From CBDCWT01 sp965223305 (GTDB lineage: Bacteria; Planctomycetota; Planctomycetia; Pirellulales; Pirellulaceae): DNA of 64,000 bases. Below, in pieces: positions 46,212-55,379 of the stretch. Each line of letters starts with the position of its first letter. Position 1 is the first letter of the stretch. The notes beneath the pieces are model-generated. The model worked only from the letters and a program-made list of their open reading frames with translations, did not search any database and was not told the DNA's origin. Where the stretch lies: contig CBDCWT010000088.1 of NCBI GenBank assembly GCA_965223305.1, forward strand, positions 620,001 through 684,000. The letters run 5' to 3'. Both the position numbers and the translations under genes were made by a program.

Positions 46212-49163
46212 CTAGCGGTAGGTTGTGGGAGGTAGCCGGGTGAAGCGCTCGGCCCGCTGAGCATCGATGCCGCGGGCGGCCGGTTCCCAGATGATGTTCT
46301 GCGGCGTCGGCCCCGTGGCCGCCGCATCCCAAGCGTCCGCTGGCAGCGGGGCCTGCAGCTCGGCTTTCTCGAACGGCGGCAGCTCGACATCGACAGGCGG
46401 CCAAAGAGGGCCGCCGAACGGTGTGGGGTACCCGTACTCGTCGCCAATCGGTCCGGGGTCGATCCACTCTCCGTTGGCGTCCAGGTTCATCGTTCCCAGA
46501 TCCAGATCCAGATTCAGCCGTTGCGACTCGTAGTTCAGCCAAACGCTGAGGAAGTCGTTCTGCGCGGTCTGCAGATCTGCCAAGGCGGACACTACGTCGC
46601 GAGCGGCCGTGACACCGGCCTCCTGGCCTCTTTCCTCCCGCAGTTTTTGAATCTGATCGTTCAAGACAACTTGGTCGATCGCCGACAGCACGGCGATCCG
46701 ACGTTCCTCGAAGTTCACCTGATTCAACTCGATCAAGCGTATCGTGTTGCGGAGTGCCAGCGAGACGAAGTCCTCGAATCGATAGTAATCTCGCCGCGCC
46801 TGCTGGTATTCGATCAACGCTTGGCGGTAGGTATTCCGTTCTTGCAGACGAGTCAGCGGCGCATCGAAGCGGAGGCCGAGTTGTGCCTGACCGTTGATAT
46901 CTCGGATGCGCACCGGGTTGTCACCGATGTTTTGCAGCTCGCCGTCGAATACGATGTCCAGCGTGCTTTCCAGATTGTCGGCATTGAATTCAATCAACCG
47001 CCAGGAATCGACGAGCCCCGCCCGCCGGTTCATCCAATCACGGCGGTACTGCCGCGCAATCTCGAGGGCTGCGTCCCAGCTCAAATCGATGGGAGTTAGG
47101 CTCACCGAGTCGGTGCGCGCACGGGCCTGAATCAATGACAGGTCGAGCACGTCATCGGCCAAGTCCGATAGTAGGCTCGGCACGGTAAAGATAATCTGCT
47201 GTTCAAGTTCGGCGAAGTCGATCGCCGTCGGCGCCTCGGCCGATGAGACTTCGTCCAGGTATGCCTCGATCGCGTTCAGCGGTTCCCAATACTCGGAAAA
47301 CTGCTGCTCGAGGCGATTTGCTTCCGCTTCCAGCTGGCCGGGGGCTTGCTCGACACGTTCGACGTCAAACACCGAAGGATCGATATCGGCCAGCAGCGAG
47401 ACTTGACAGGGATCCAGGTTGCCATAGTCAGCGTAGCGATTGGGATCGAGCAGGAACTTCTCTCGCATCTCAAGCAAACGTTGACGCCGCTCGGAGACGG
47501 TCGCCGAGAGTTGTTGAATGTCACTCCGCGTCTCAGCCAAGTTAGCGACCGTCGCTTGCTCGATGATCTGCCGAATCTGTCCGAGATACTGCTTCATTCG
47601 ACCCAGTCGCATCAGCAGCGGATCGTCTTTGGGAACGTGTCTGCCGCCCGAGCTGTCGGCAACCGCCGAGCCGATCAACTGTTCGTTCAGCCGAGCGACA
47701 CCTTCTCTCAGGGCGGTCAGCTCGCTCTGCACCGTCAGGACGGACGAGTCGACCAGGTTAAACTGGTCAATCATCGGATCGTCTACATGTATGCAAACGT
47801 CGGGGGGGAGACCCAGAGTCCGTTTATAAATGTCCATTTGCACCTGATAGGCTGCTTGGCTGTTCAAGAGCCGGCTCTCGGCGTTCAGTAGTGCTTGGCG
47901 GGCTTGCGCAACTTGCAGGCGGTCCCGGATGATGAACTCGGCATCCTCGGGGATCATAGCGAGGTTCTCGCGGAGCGACTCGCGTAGCTGTGAGAGATTT
48001 GTCCGCAGTCCCACAATCGTGACTTGCTGGTTGCGGATATCTTGCAGGGACTGCAGCAGCCCGAGAAATCCGCCGACCTGGGCCGCTCCCGCCCCTCCAC
48101 CTCCGAATCCGTCTTGGGCCCCGCCGCCAAAGCCTCCCCCGCCGCCGACCCCGCCGAAACCTCCGCCACCGACTCCAGTGAAGCCGCCGAGTCCCGCCGC
48201 TCCAAAGAATCCGCCCCGTCGCTGGGCTCCCTGCCCGGCATCTTCGCCCGTCATGATCTCGACGTAGAAACCGCGGCGATATCGTTCGATCTCACGAACG
48301 TTGGCCAGCAACACCCGTTCTGCGATCGTCAGTTGCTCGAGAATTCTGTCGCGTCCCGCTTGCCGCAGCAACGGCTGCACGATACTCAGATCCAGGAGGG
48401 TGAAGGCGGAGTGCGTATTGTTGCCGCCAAAGTCCCAGACCAGTGAATTCGCAATACCGGCGGCTAAATCTGCCCCGGTCACAAAGCTCTTGCGGAGCAG
48501 CAGATTCGCATCGGACGGAGCCCGCACACCGCCTGCGGGAAGGCCCAGCCGGCCGGTTTCCGAAGTAAACAAGCTCACATCCAATTCGCTGGCTGGCGGA
48601 TGTCTCTCCCGCCCATTGGCTGTGTAGAAAGCGCTGAGTCCGCCGAAGAACTGAGTATCGAAGCGAAACCGCTCTGCCGAGACGTCCAAGGCCGAGAGAA
48701 ACAGTTCCTCGAACTCCTCTTGGTACTGTGTCGAATGCAGCAAGGCGAGCTGGTAGGCCTGTCGACCGTTTAGCCTGAGGACACCGTTTTCATCCAAGTT
48801 CAAATAGGCCGCCCACTCCGGGTTTTCGACAAACGGCACTTCCCCGTTCTTGTCCCAATGCGGATAGCCCTTCTTGCCGTCAACACGGTGCATCAACTCG
48901 TGGGAGACCGGGTCGTCGGAAGGCATGGGCGGACAATCTGGGTCAAACGGATCGAACATCCTCGAACGGGGGTCGACGTAAGGACCGCGTGCCTGTAGTT
49001 GCCACAGCGGGTGGTTCGCCTTTTCCTGGATCAGGGCCGTGGCCTGCTCGTCCGCTTGCTGGCGATAGTAGGTGCGGTTGCACCCGGTAGAAAGGAGCAA
49101 CGAAGAGATGAGCAGCAGAATCACCCATTGCCGACTTGGCCGGCCGACCTCAAACAAGGACAT
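46212..49163 (-). CDS. TolC-like outer-membrane efflux lipoprotein with Gly-rich insert
   Basis: 983 residues from ATG 49163 (AAGGGA upstream), about twice a typical TolC. Lipoprotein signal ending LLLISSLLLSTGC. Long helical stretches of the OEP family occur in both halves (LREGVARLNEQLIGS, DAALEIARQYRRDWMNRRAG, NTYRQALIEYQQARRDYYRF). A low-complexity Gly segment at about 330-375 (GVGGGGFGGVGGGGGFGGGA) is unusual. It heads the operon that continues into the broken macA and macB genes. Confidence 0.85.
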   Translation of the reverse strand: MSLFEVGRPSRQWVILLLISSLLLSTGCNRTYYRQQADEQATALIQEKANHPLWQLQARGPYVDPRSRMFDPFDPDCPPMPSDDPVSHELMHRVDGKKGYPHWDKNGEVPFVENPEWAAYLNLDENGVLRLNGRQAYQLALLHSTQYQEEFEELFLSALDVSAERFRFDTQFFGGLSAFYTANGRERHPPASELDVSLFTSETGRLGLPAGGVRAPSDANLLLRKSFVTGADLAAGIANSLVWDFGGNNTHSAFTLLDLSIVQPLLRQAGRDRILEQLTIAERVLLANVREIERYRRGFYVEIMTGEDAGQGAQRRGGFFGAAGLGGFTGVGGGGFGGVGGGGGFGGGAQDGFGGGGAGAAQVGGFLGLLQSLQDIRNQQVTIVGLRTNLSQLRESLRENLAMIPEDAEFIIRDRLQVAQARQALLNAESRLLNSQAAYQVQMDIYKRTLGLPPDVCIHVDDPMIDQFNLVDSSVLTVQSELTALREGVARLNEQLIGSAVADSSGGRHVPKDDPLLMRLGRMKQYLGQIRQIIEQATVANLAETRSDIQQLSATVSERRQRLLEMREKFLLDPNRYADYGNLDPCQVSLLADIDPSVFDVERVEQAPGQLEAEANRLEQQFSEYWEPLNAIEAYLDEVSSAEAPTAIDFAELEQQIIFTVPSLLSDLADDVLDLSLIQARARTDSVSLTPIDLSWDAALEIARQYRRDWMNRRAGLVDSWRLIEFNADNLESTLDIVFDGELQNIGDNPVRIRDINGQAQLGLRFDAPLTRLQERNTYRQALIEYQQARRDYYRFEDFVSLALRNTIRLIELNQVNFEERRIAVLSAIDQVVLNDQIQKLREERGQEAGVTAARDVVSALADLQTAQNDFLSVWLNYESQRLNLDLDLGTMNLDANGEWIDPGPIGDEYGYPTPFGGPLWPPVDVELPPFEKAELQAPLPADAWDAAATGPTPQNIIWEPAARGIDAQRAERFTRLPPTTYR

Positions 49164-49533
49164 CCGTTCCCTTTCAATCATCAGGTGGTGTGCCATCATC
49201 GCTGCTGCAACGCTTCTCCCACGCGACATGCTGCTGATACAGGTCCCAAAACGGTCCTTCATCTACCTGGAATTCGGGACGCTGGCATTGCCGGCTTGAA
49301 GGATATTGTGGGATTCAGGGGTGGTCCGAGTGGTTCCAAATGGCTTTCTCAACCGGGTTTACGGCCTGCATCGGTTTTTCCGAAATGGTTGACACCCCAA
49401 ATAACCCAGCTTATTATCGAAACGGGGTGTGCTTCACTTGCTTGCAAAGGCAAGTGGGACTTCCATTTAGCAGGACTCGCACCAAGCCCGCTGACCTCCG
49501 CCAGGGACAGCCTCTCGCGCGGCGACGAAGCTT
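49164..49533. other. Divergent intergenic region with promoter
   Basis: 370 bases between tolC (minus) and the coiled-coil membrane protein gene (plus). It holds a strong plus-strand promoter at 49389-49417 and a 7-bp-stem hairpin at 49435-49456 (CACTTGC...GCAAGTG) in the predicted leader RNA. Confidence 0.6.
49389..49417 (+). promoter_or_regulatory. Sigma70-type promoter
   Basis: TTGACA (49389-49394), a 17-base spacer and TATTAT (49412-49417): perfect -35 and 5/6 -10 at ideal spacing. It points to the gene starting at 49534, giving a leader of about 110 bases. Confidence 0.7.
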
Positions 49534-51036
49534 ATGAACAACGCGATCATCTACCAGGTCATCGGCGGCCTGCTGATTCTGTTCTTTTTCTACCTGACGT
49601 ACATGTTTACGAAGACGTGGCGCTGGCTCCACGTGGTTGCCGTGTTCTTCGTTTTTGCTGCGTCGATTGCTCTGATTGCCTATGCGGCGATGTCGAACCG
49701 CACCCACATGGCTTGGAAGAAGGACGTCACTCAAAAACGGGATGCCATCGAGCGGGAGACCGCAGCGCGGGACCAGCTGCTGGAAGGTGATTTGGCGGAG
49801 GTGATTCCGACTCAACTGTCAATCCGCGACTTGGACACTCGTTTGGGACGCGTGATCTTGGATCGGGGGCGAGTCTGGCGAAACTGCTTTCCTGCTCCTC
49901 CAGCGGGCGGCACGGTGACACTGACCACGTTCGACGCGGCGACCCTTCCCGAAGGGGCTACGCCGACACCGAATCGGATCTCCGAGCAAACCGTGCTCTA
50001 TGCGTTTGTCGAGCTCGAACTGCCTGCAGACTCGGGGCTCGATCTGCCAGAAGGCACCAAGTTGCCAGCGGCTTATGTGGGCGAGTTCATCGCAACCGCG
50101 GTAACCGACACGACGGTGACACTGACACCGGCGATACCACTCTTGCCCGCCTCAGTCCGATTGTTGAGTCGTGAGGGGGTGACCTGGGCCCTCTACGAAA
50201 CGATGCCAGTCGACAGCCACCGGAGTTTTGCTGCCGATCCCTATGACAGACCGGACTGGAATCAGAATGCTGACGAGAGAGCGGTTTTTGGTGAAATGGA
50301 TGTCGAGCGGCTGACTCAGCTATTTCAGCTTCATCAAGCCGACATGGGAGATGCGGTCGAGCCCGTTCTGGCGGACTACCTTCGCGATGGGAAGCGCGCA
50401 GCCGAAGACGATGCACCAGAAGACGTGTGGCTCAAAGTGCGTTTTCTTGAGGATCATTCTGTGGTTGTCGACAGCGAAGCCACGCTCGATGCATCCTCGA
50501 GTCAGAGTTTCTACGATCAGGGGTTGGCAACTTTGCCGATCGTGAAGCGGGGCGGTCCGTCCGAGCTGAAAGAGGGCGACGTGGGCATCTTCTTGCAGGA
50601 ATCTGATTTTCTGCAGCCGCTCTTGGACAGCGGCAAGGTCGAGTTGGTCGAACCTATCTATGTGAGGAAACTCAACAATTACGCCTCCGGCTTCCGAAAC
50701 TGGTCGTTGAGAATGAGTCATTTGGATCGAGACATTCGTCAGTCAGAACGCGACAACCAGGCGATTACCGAATCGATCCAGCGAGCGGACCAGCAGACTC
50801 AAGCTCGCCGGGACGAGGCAGCGAGACTTCAGCAGGACTTGGAGAAGTTTCAATATGAACAGGAGCAGCTTGTTGCCTTACTGGAGCGTCTGGAGGAGCT
50901 GTGGAAGGCCAAGAGAGCGGACCTCAGCCGGCTCTACCGCGAGAACCACCGTCTGCACGAGCAACTTCTGGAAATCGATCGCCGGCTCAACGAGCAAATC
51001 AATCGAACTGCTCTGCGATCTCTAACCGCCAATTAG
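49534..51036 (+). CDS. Membrane-anchored coiled-coil protein
   Basis: 500 residues. Two N-terminal membrane helices (about 6-26 and 32-52), a central beta-rich region with no named fold (about 90-370), and a C-terminal coiled coil (about 390-490: ERDNQAITESIQRADQQTQA, EKFQYEQEQLVALLERLEEL). The composition is balanced and the frame intact, so it is a real gene, probably planctomycete-specific. A structural or envelope role is only a guess. No clear Shine-Dalgarno. Confidence 0.75.
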   Translation: MNNAIIYQVIGGLLILFFFYLTYMFTKTWRWLHVVAVFFVFAASIALIAYAAMSNRTHMAWKKDVTQKRDAIERETAARDQLLEGDLAEVIPTQLSIRDLDTRLGRVILDRGRVWRNCFPAPPAGGTVTLTTFDAATLPEGATPTPNRISEQTVLYAFVELELPADSGLDLPEGTKLPAAYVGEFIATAVTDTTVTLTPAIPLLPASVRLLSREGVTWALYETMPVDSHRSFAADPYDRPDWNQNADERAVFGEMDVERLTQLFQLHQADMGDAVEPVLADYLRDGKRAAEDDAPEDVWLKVRFLEDHSVVVDSEATLDASSSQSFYDQGLATLPIVKRGGPSELKEGDVGIFLQESDFLQPLLDSGKVELVEPIYVRKLNNYASGFRNWSLRMSHLDRDIRQSERDNQAITESIQRADQQTQARRDEAARLQQDLEKFQYEQEQLVALLERLEELWKAKRADLSRLYRENHRLHEQLLEIDRRLNEQINRTALRSLTAN

Positions 51037-51211
51037 TTCCAGTTCCGTCCGCGCCAGGGCGGCCGAAATCGCGCGGCGAGATTTCCCTTCCCGACACGCA
51101 GAAATGGGCGCAATTCGTCTTTCGCTGCTTGGCGACGTAGGATATACCAGCGACAGTTCCGCCGAGTGACGGCTGACCGACCCGTGAACGCGAAACCTAA
51201 GTAGTTTTTCG

Positions 51212-52057
51212 ATGGGCATTTACGATCGAGATTACTACCAGAGCGAACAGACTCCTGGACTCCATCTAGGTAGTCAATGGTCGATGGTCGGGAAGCTGAT
51301 CGCCATCAACGTGGTGATCTTCGTCGCCGATTTGTTGGCGGAGGGGAAGTTGAGTGCCGTACTGGCTGCGAGCCAGTATTCGCTCACTGAACCGTGGAAA
51401 GTCTGGCAATTGCTGACCTACGGCTTTGCCCACAGTCACGACCGCGCCTTTCACATCGTTGGCAACATGCTGATGTTGTTCTTCTTTGGGCGGGACGTCG
51501 AGGCGCGGTATGGTCCGAAAGAGTTTCTCCGCATCTATTTGGTCAGCATGGTGCTCGGTGGGCTGGTTTTCACCGTCCGCGCCCTCGGCACGGGTGCCAC
51601 GGTGATCGGCGCCTCCGGGGCGGTTGCGACGATCTTCGTGTTGTTCGTTTTTCACTTTCCGAAGCGCACCGTGTTGCTGATGTTTCTGTTCCCGATGCCG
51701 GCCTGGGTGCTTGGCGTGATACTCATCGCGAACGATATTCTAGGCGCCCTGGGTCCCGGGCAGCATATCGCTTTCGATGTTCATCTGACCGGTATCGCCT
51801 TCGCCATCATCTACTACAAGTTCGGCTGGAACTTGGGCCGCTTTGTGCCGAACCTGTCGCGACCCCAACGCTGGCTGCGTCCGAAACCTAAACTGAAACT
51901 GCACGAACCTCTTCAGGCAGATCCATACCAATCGCTCGACGCCCGGGCGGACGAAGTGCTCGCCAAGGTCAAACAGAAAGGCGTGGCGAGCCTGTCAGAG
52001 AAGGAACGCCAGCTGTTGGAGGATTACAGCCGGCGGATGCGTCAAAAGCACAGCTAG
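51212..52057 (+). CDS. Rhomboid-family intramembrane serine protease
   Basis: 281 residues. Six membrane segments between about 25 and 210. HIVGNMLMLFFFG carries the conserved H-x3-N, GASGAV the catalytic Ser, and the HLTGIAF segment in TM6 the catalytic His. A cytoplasmic C-terminal tail (LDARADEVLAKVKQKGVASL, SEKERQLLEDYSRR) is the DUF6576-type extension. It cleaves transmembrane substrates within the membrane. The stop TAG is the first three bases of the collapsed fold-back element. Confidence 0.9.
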   Translation: MGIYDRDYYQSEQTPGLHLGSQWSMVGKLIAINVVIFVADLLAEGKLSAVLAASQYSLTEPWKVWQLLTYGFAHSHDRAFHIVGNMLMLFFFGRDVEARYGPKEFLRIYLVSMVLGGLVFTVRALGTGATVIGASGAVATIFVLFVFHFPKRTVLLMFLFPMPAWVLGVILIANDILGALGPGQHIAFDVHLTGIAFAIIYYKFGWNLGRFVPNLSRPQRWLRPKPKLKLHEPLQADPYQSLDARADEVLAKVKQKGVASLSEKERQLLEDYSRRMRQKHS

Positions 52058-52082
52058 CCCGAATTATTCATGATCCGGGCTA
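52055..52082. mobile_element. Collapsed 28-bp copy of the fold-back element
   Basis: TAGCCCGAATTATTCATGA followed directly by TCCGGGCTA: 19 bases of one end joined to 9 of the other, with the central ~150 bases missing, compared with 22683-22862. It is bounded by CTAG on both sides. Confidence 0.75.
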
Positions 52083-52149
52083 GACGTCTCTTACGCTCGA
52101 CCCGCTCGCGACGGACCTTAGTGGACAATCGGGGCAGGCGTTCGCGCAT

Positions 52150-52968
52150 TTAGCACGGTGCGCGCAACCAGACCTCGCCGCGACCGCCCTCGATCATGTC
52201 TCCATGGTAGAGATCAATCTGCGTTGTCAGCAGCTCGGCGGGGACTGGGAAGTCGTCGCGCTGCAGCTTCCGGAAGATGAGCTGCAGCACTTCCGGACGA
52301 ATGCGGCAGGCATAGCGAAAGCTGAGTAGCAGCTCGGGCGGTTTGCCAAAGAAGCCCAACGTTCCGCGCCGCATCCCAGCGCCGCAGCGAATACCACAAT
52401 CTCCAAAGATCAGGATGCTTCCGGCCAGCATGTTGAAGCCGCCGAGATCACCGGCGTGGCCGCCCACGGCTAACAGACCGCGCCGCATCGTGTGCCCGAT
52501 TTCGTTGCCGACATTGCCTTGCACTAGGATCGTGCCCCCGGTCATACCACGCGGGCTACCCCGGTAAGCTGCACCAATCAGATGCCCGGCGCTGCCCCGC
52601 AGGTGGATCAACCCCCCTTTCATCTCAGCGCCGGCCCAGTCGCCTGTGTCACCGGACACGTGAATCGTACCTCCTCGCATTTCACTGCCTAGATGACGGC
52701 CCGCGTTGCCAGCGACGCGCATTTCACCCGCCGACATTTTGGCGCCGATCCAGTGCACACCGCTCAGGTCACCGTCCCACTCGATCCGTTCACCGCTCGG
52801 GTCACCCGTCACCGTAAAGAAGTCTGCCAGAGCTCCCTGCTCGTTTCCGTGAAAGACCTTTAGCTGCTCGATTTCGGCCAGGGTTTTTTCGCGAGTTGTC
52901 TCCGGCGTGATCCCTTCAACTTCCAGTGGGACAGTGCAGGTGGCTTTGAAGCGGAGTCTGAGGGTCAT
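52150..52968 (-). CDS. fhcC: Formylmethanofuran dehydrogenase subunit C homologue
   Basis: 272 residues. Right-handed beta-helix with repeated G-x-x-G-x3-G-x-x-M units (MRVAGNAGRHLGSEMRGG, IHVSGDTGDWAGAEMKGG, ILVQGNVGNEIGHTMRRG), as in FwdC and the glutamate-synthase GXGXG domain. In the complex it holds the FwdA/FhcA and FhcD-type subunits. ATG 52968 overlaps the mobA stop by 4 bases (ATGA), so translation is coupled. Confidence 0.92.
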   Translation of the reverse strand: MTLRLRFKATCTVPLEVEGITPETTREKTLAEIEQLKVFHGNEQGALADFFTVTGDPSGERIEWDGDLSGVHWIGAKMSAGEMRVAGNAGRHLGSEMRGGTIHVSGDTGDWAGAEMKGGLIHLRGSAGHLIGAAYRGSPRGMTGGTILVQGNVGNEIGHTMRRGLLAVGGHAGDLGGFNMLAGSILIFGDCGIRCGAGMRRGTLGFFGKPPELLLSFRYACRIRPEVLQLIFRKLQRDDFPVPAELLTTQIDLYHGDMIEGGRGEVWLRAPC

Positions 52969-53618
52969 GTTTCGCTGCCCTCGCAGCCTTGGAGTTGCTC
53001 GAGGATATCCGCAGGCGCGCTGAACCCCAACTCGTCAAGGGTCGCCAGATAGTCTGTGGGGCGATTCAAGTTGATCAGTGAGGCGAGTTGTGGGTCCACC
53101 ACGCGCAAATCATCGATGTGAACTCGGCGGGTGGGGACCACGTCATACAGGAAAACCGGGCGCAGCCGGTTCGCATCAAGCAGTTGAGTGATATGAGCCA
53201 GCACTTCTGTTCGATAGACGGCCGCCAAGGGATGGTGGAGGTCGCCTTCCACCGGGACGGCGATTTGATGTTGTCCGAGCAAGTCAGTCATCCGCTCGAC
53301 AAAAGCCGGTTCCAAACGTGGGACATCGCAGCTGGTGGCGTAGGCCGCATCGACGCGATGTTGTAGCACGTCGAGTCCCGCTTGCAGACCGGCGAGCGGG
53401 CCACATTCCGGGCGCAGATCACGGGCAATCAGCACCTCGTCCGGCAACTCCGGCAGCTGCTGGTCCGCCGCTGCGACGACGACCGTTGGTTGAACGGCCA
53501 ACGAGACCAAACGCACCACCCGCTGGAGCATCGACTCCGGGCCAACCGGTAAGGAGGACTTAGGTAGTCCCATCCGACGGCTCTTTCCACCACACAACAC
53601 GATGCCGCCTGTTTTCAA
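52965..53618 (-). CDS. mobA: Molybdenum cofactor guanylyltransferase MobA
   Basis: 217 residues from TTG 53618. GGIVLCGGKSRRMGLPKSSL is the nucleotide-binding loop, ARDLRPECGPLAGLQAGLDV and YATSCDVPRLEP (Asp for Mg-GTP) follow. It adds GMP to Mo/W-molybdopterin to make MGD. Its place between fhcA and fhcC points to MGD supply for the formylmethanofuran-type dehydrogenase. Confidence 0.88.
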   Translation of the reverse strand: MKTGGIVLCGGKSRRMGLPKSSLPVGPESMLQRVVRLVSLAVQPTVVVAAADQQLPELPDEVLIARDLRPECGPLAGLQAGLDVLQHRVDAAYATSCDVPRLEPAFVERMTDLLGQHQIAVPVEGDLHHPLAAVYRTEVLAHITQLLDANRLRPVFLYDVVPTRRVHIDDLRVVDPQLASLINLNRPTDYLATLDELGFSAPADILEQLQGCEGSET

Positions 53619-53626
53619 GGAGTCGA

Positions 53627-53632
53627 CCTCCC
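53627..53632 (-). promoter_or_regulatory. Ribosome-binding site that decides the mobA start
   Basis: GGGAGG (within AAAAGGGAGG on the minus strand) lies 8 bases before TTG 53618. The only upstream in-frame ATG (53705) would add 29 residues unlike MobA, so TTG is preferred. Confidence 0.7.
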
Positions 53633-53717
53633 TTTTCCTACATTTGGCTCTGCGACGGACAACTGCGCTGGTGCCATCGAGTATCCAATCAGGCGCGCAA
53701 CCCACCTGGCTCGACGA

Positions 53718-55379
53718 CTACTCGCAGCTGATCTCTTGGGCGTCATGGAGATATTCATCCGAGACCGGGTAGTTTCTAAAGCGAATGGAATAGTATCGTT
53801 CGAACCAGTCACCGATATGCGGTTCGCGTGCGGAGTCGTACTGTGGAGCCACATGCAGGGTCTTGCCGATCAGCGTGTCTCGGATCTCGCCGTCGTCAAC
53901 GAGGATGCGGCCTGCCTTGATGACATAGCGCGGCAACGCGAACATCGTCTCTTTGTTCTCGTGTGGTAGATAGATGGTGATGTCGGCGTCGGCCCCCGGC
54001 CCCAGGTGGCCCTTGTGAGAGAGCCCGAGGATCCGGGCGGGTCCAGCCCGCGTGATGATCGCGATTTCGTTCATCGTGTACTCGCGTGTTAGGTCGCCTA
54101 GTACTGAACCGGCCCGAACGGCCGGGTGAACCGTCTTGAGCATCTCGTGGCGATAGGCGCTGTCCATCAAGAGGCGAATGATCTGCGGATAGGCCAAGAA
54201 AGAGCCCCCGTTGGGATGGTCAGTACTCATTGCGACGCGCCATGGATCTTGGACCAGTAGGTACCACTCGAGACCGATGGCCCATTGCCAAGCGTGCACG
54301 AGGCTCTTGTTGCGGTATTTGATGGGTGCAATGCCGCAGCCTGCTTCGAGTTCGGTGTCGCCGCTGAACCACTTTGTCCCGTAGACGTTGTGCAGATAGT
54401 AACCCAGTGGACCGTCGCCCGTCATGCTCGTCGTTTCGCCAAACATGACCTGCCCGACGTCGACCGTCAGGTTGGGATTCTGGTTGACGTAGTCGGCCAG
54501 CGGCGCGACCTTTGAGTGGAAGGTCGTCTCGTCGGCATCGCCGCCGCCGTAGCTGTGGAACTGAATGTGAGTCATGTGCCCGCGGCGGCCTTCGAGGGCC
54601 CGCATCGATTCGAGCGTGGTGTGCCAGTTACCGGGCATGCCCAGGTTGTTGCAGTGGATGTGCACGGCGTGGGGCAGTTTCAATTCGTCGACCGCCTGGG
54701 CCACCGAGACAATGATCTGCCGGGGCGTGACGTCGTAGAAGTCGACGGGATCGTCCAGGCCGTCTACGTTACCACTAGCGTGATGTTTCCAAACCTCGAC
54801 ACCCCCGGGATTGACCAACTTGGCGGCGAATCCCTTGGCCGCGCCGAGCAACCAGGCGACAAAGGCACGCAGCTGTTCGGGTTCCTCGTCGCGGATCGAC
54901 TGCATGACGTAGTGGTTATTGCCCATCAGGACGTAGATACCTTTGTCGATGCAGGGAGTATCTTCAAACTCCTCGTGCGCATGCCGGGCTGACAGAGGCG
55001 GAACGGCGGCGTCAAAGGCAGTCGTGTATCCCAGGCCGATGTACTTGTAGCCGGTGGCAAACGTACTTGGCACGCTGCCCATCGTGCCGCTGTGAGTGAA
55101 AGACGAGCGATGAACTGGTTCGGCCTGCCGCTTCTCCTCGGGCCGCATCTTTCGCGCCACGTTGACTTTGGGCCCGGCAATATGACAGTGCATATCGATT
55201 CCACCCGGCATCACTACCAGGCCCGCAGCGTCCACCGTTCGCGCTGGACGCACTTCGGGATCGGTCGGAGCCGGCACAATCACCCCGTTTCGCATCCACA
55301 GGTCGCGCACCTGGCCGTCGACTCCGTTAAGTGGGTCGTAGACGTAGCCACCGGCAACTTTCATCAAGGCATCGGTCAT
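53718..55379 (-). CDS. fhcA: Formylmethanofuran dehydrogenase subunit A homologue (amidohydrolase)
   Basis: 553 residues from ATG 55379 (55364 and 55496 also possible; family proteins start close to VAGGYVYDPLNGVDGQVRDL). Binuclear-metal amidohydrolase: MHCHIAGPK (HxH, about 64-66), FAAKLVNPGG (bridging carboxylysine), HIHCNNLG, THIQFHSYGG and STDHPNGG (catalytic Asp). It hydrolyses or condenses formate and the formyl-carrier amine. First gene of fhcA-mobA-fhcC; the gap to mobA is 99 bases. Confidence 0.92.
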   Translation of the reverse strand: MTDALMKVAGGYVYDPLNGVDGQVRDLWMRNGVIVPAPTDPEVRPARTVDAAGLVVMPGGIDMHCHIAGPKVNVARKMRPEEKRQAEPVHRSSFTHSGTMGSVPSTFATGYKYIGLGYTTAFDAAVPPLSARHAHEEFEDTPCIDKGIYVLMGNNHYVMQSIRDEEPEQLRAFVAWLLGAAKGFAAKLVNPGGVEVWKHHASGNVDGLDDPVDFYDVTPRQIIVSVAQAVDELKLPHAVHIHCNNLGMPGNWHTTLESMRALEGRRGHMTHIQFHSYGGGDADETTFHSKVAPLADYVNQNPNLTVDVGQVMFGETTSMTGDGPLGYYLHNVYGTKWFSGDTELEAGCGIAPIKYRNKSLVHAWQWAIGLEWYLLVQDPWRVAMSTDHPNGGSFLAYPQIIRLLMDSAYRHEMLKTVHPAVRAGSVLGDLTREYTMNEIAIITRAGPARILGLSHKGHLGPGADADITIYLPHENKETMFALPRYVIKAGRILVDDGEIRDTLIGKTLHVAPQYDSAREPHIGDWFERYYSIRFRNYPVSDEYLHDAQEISCE

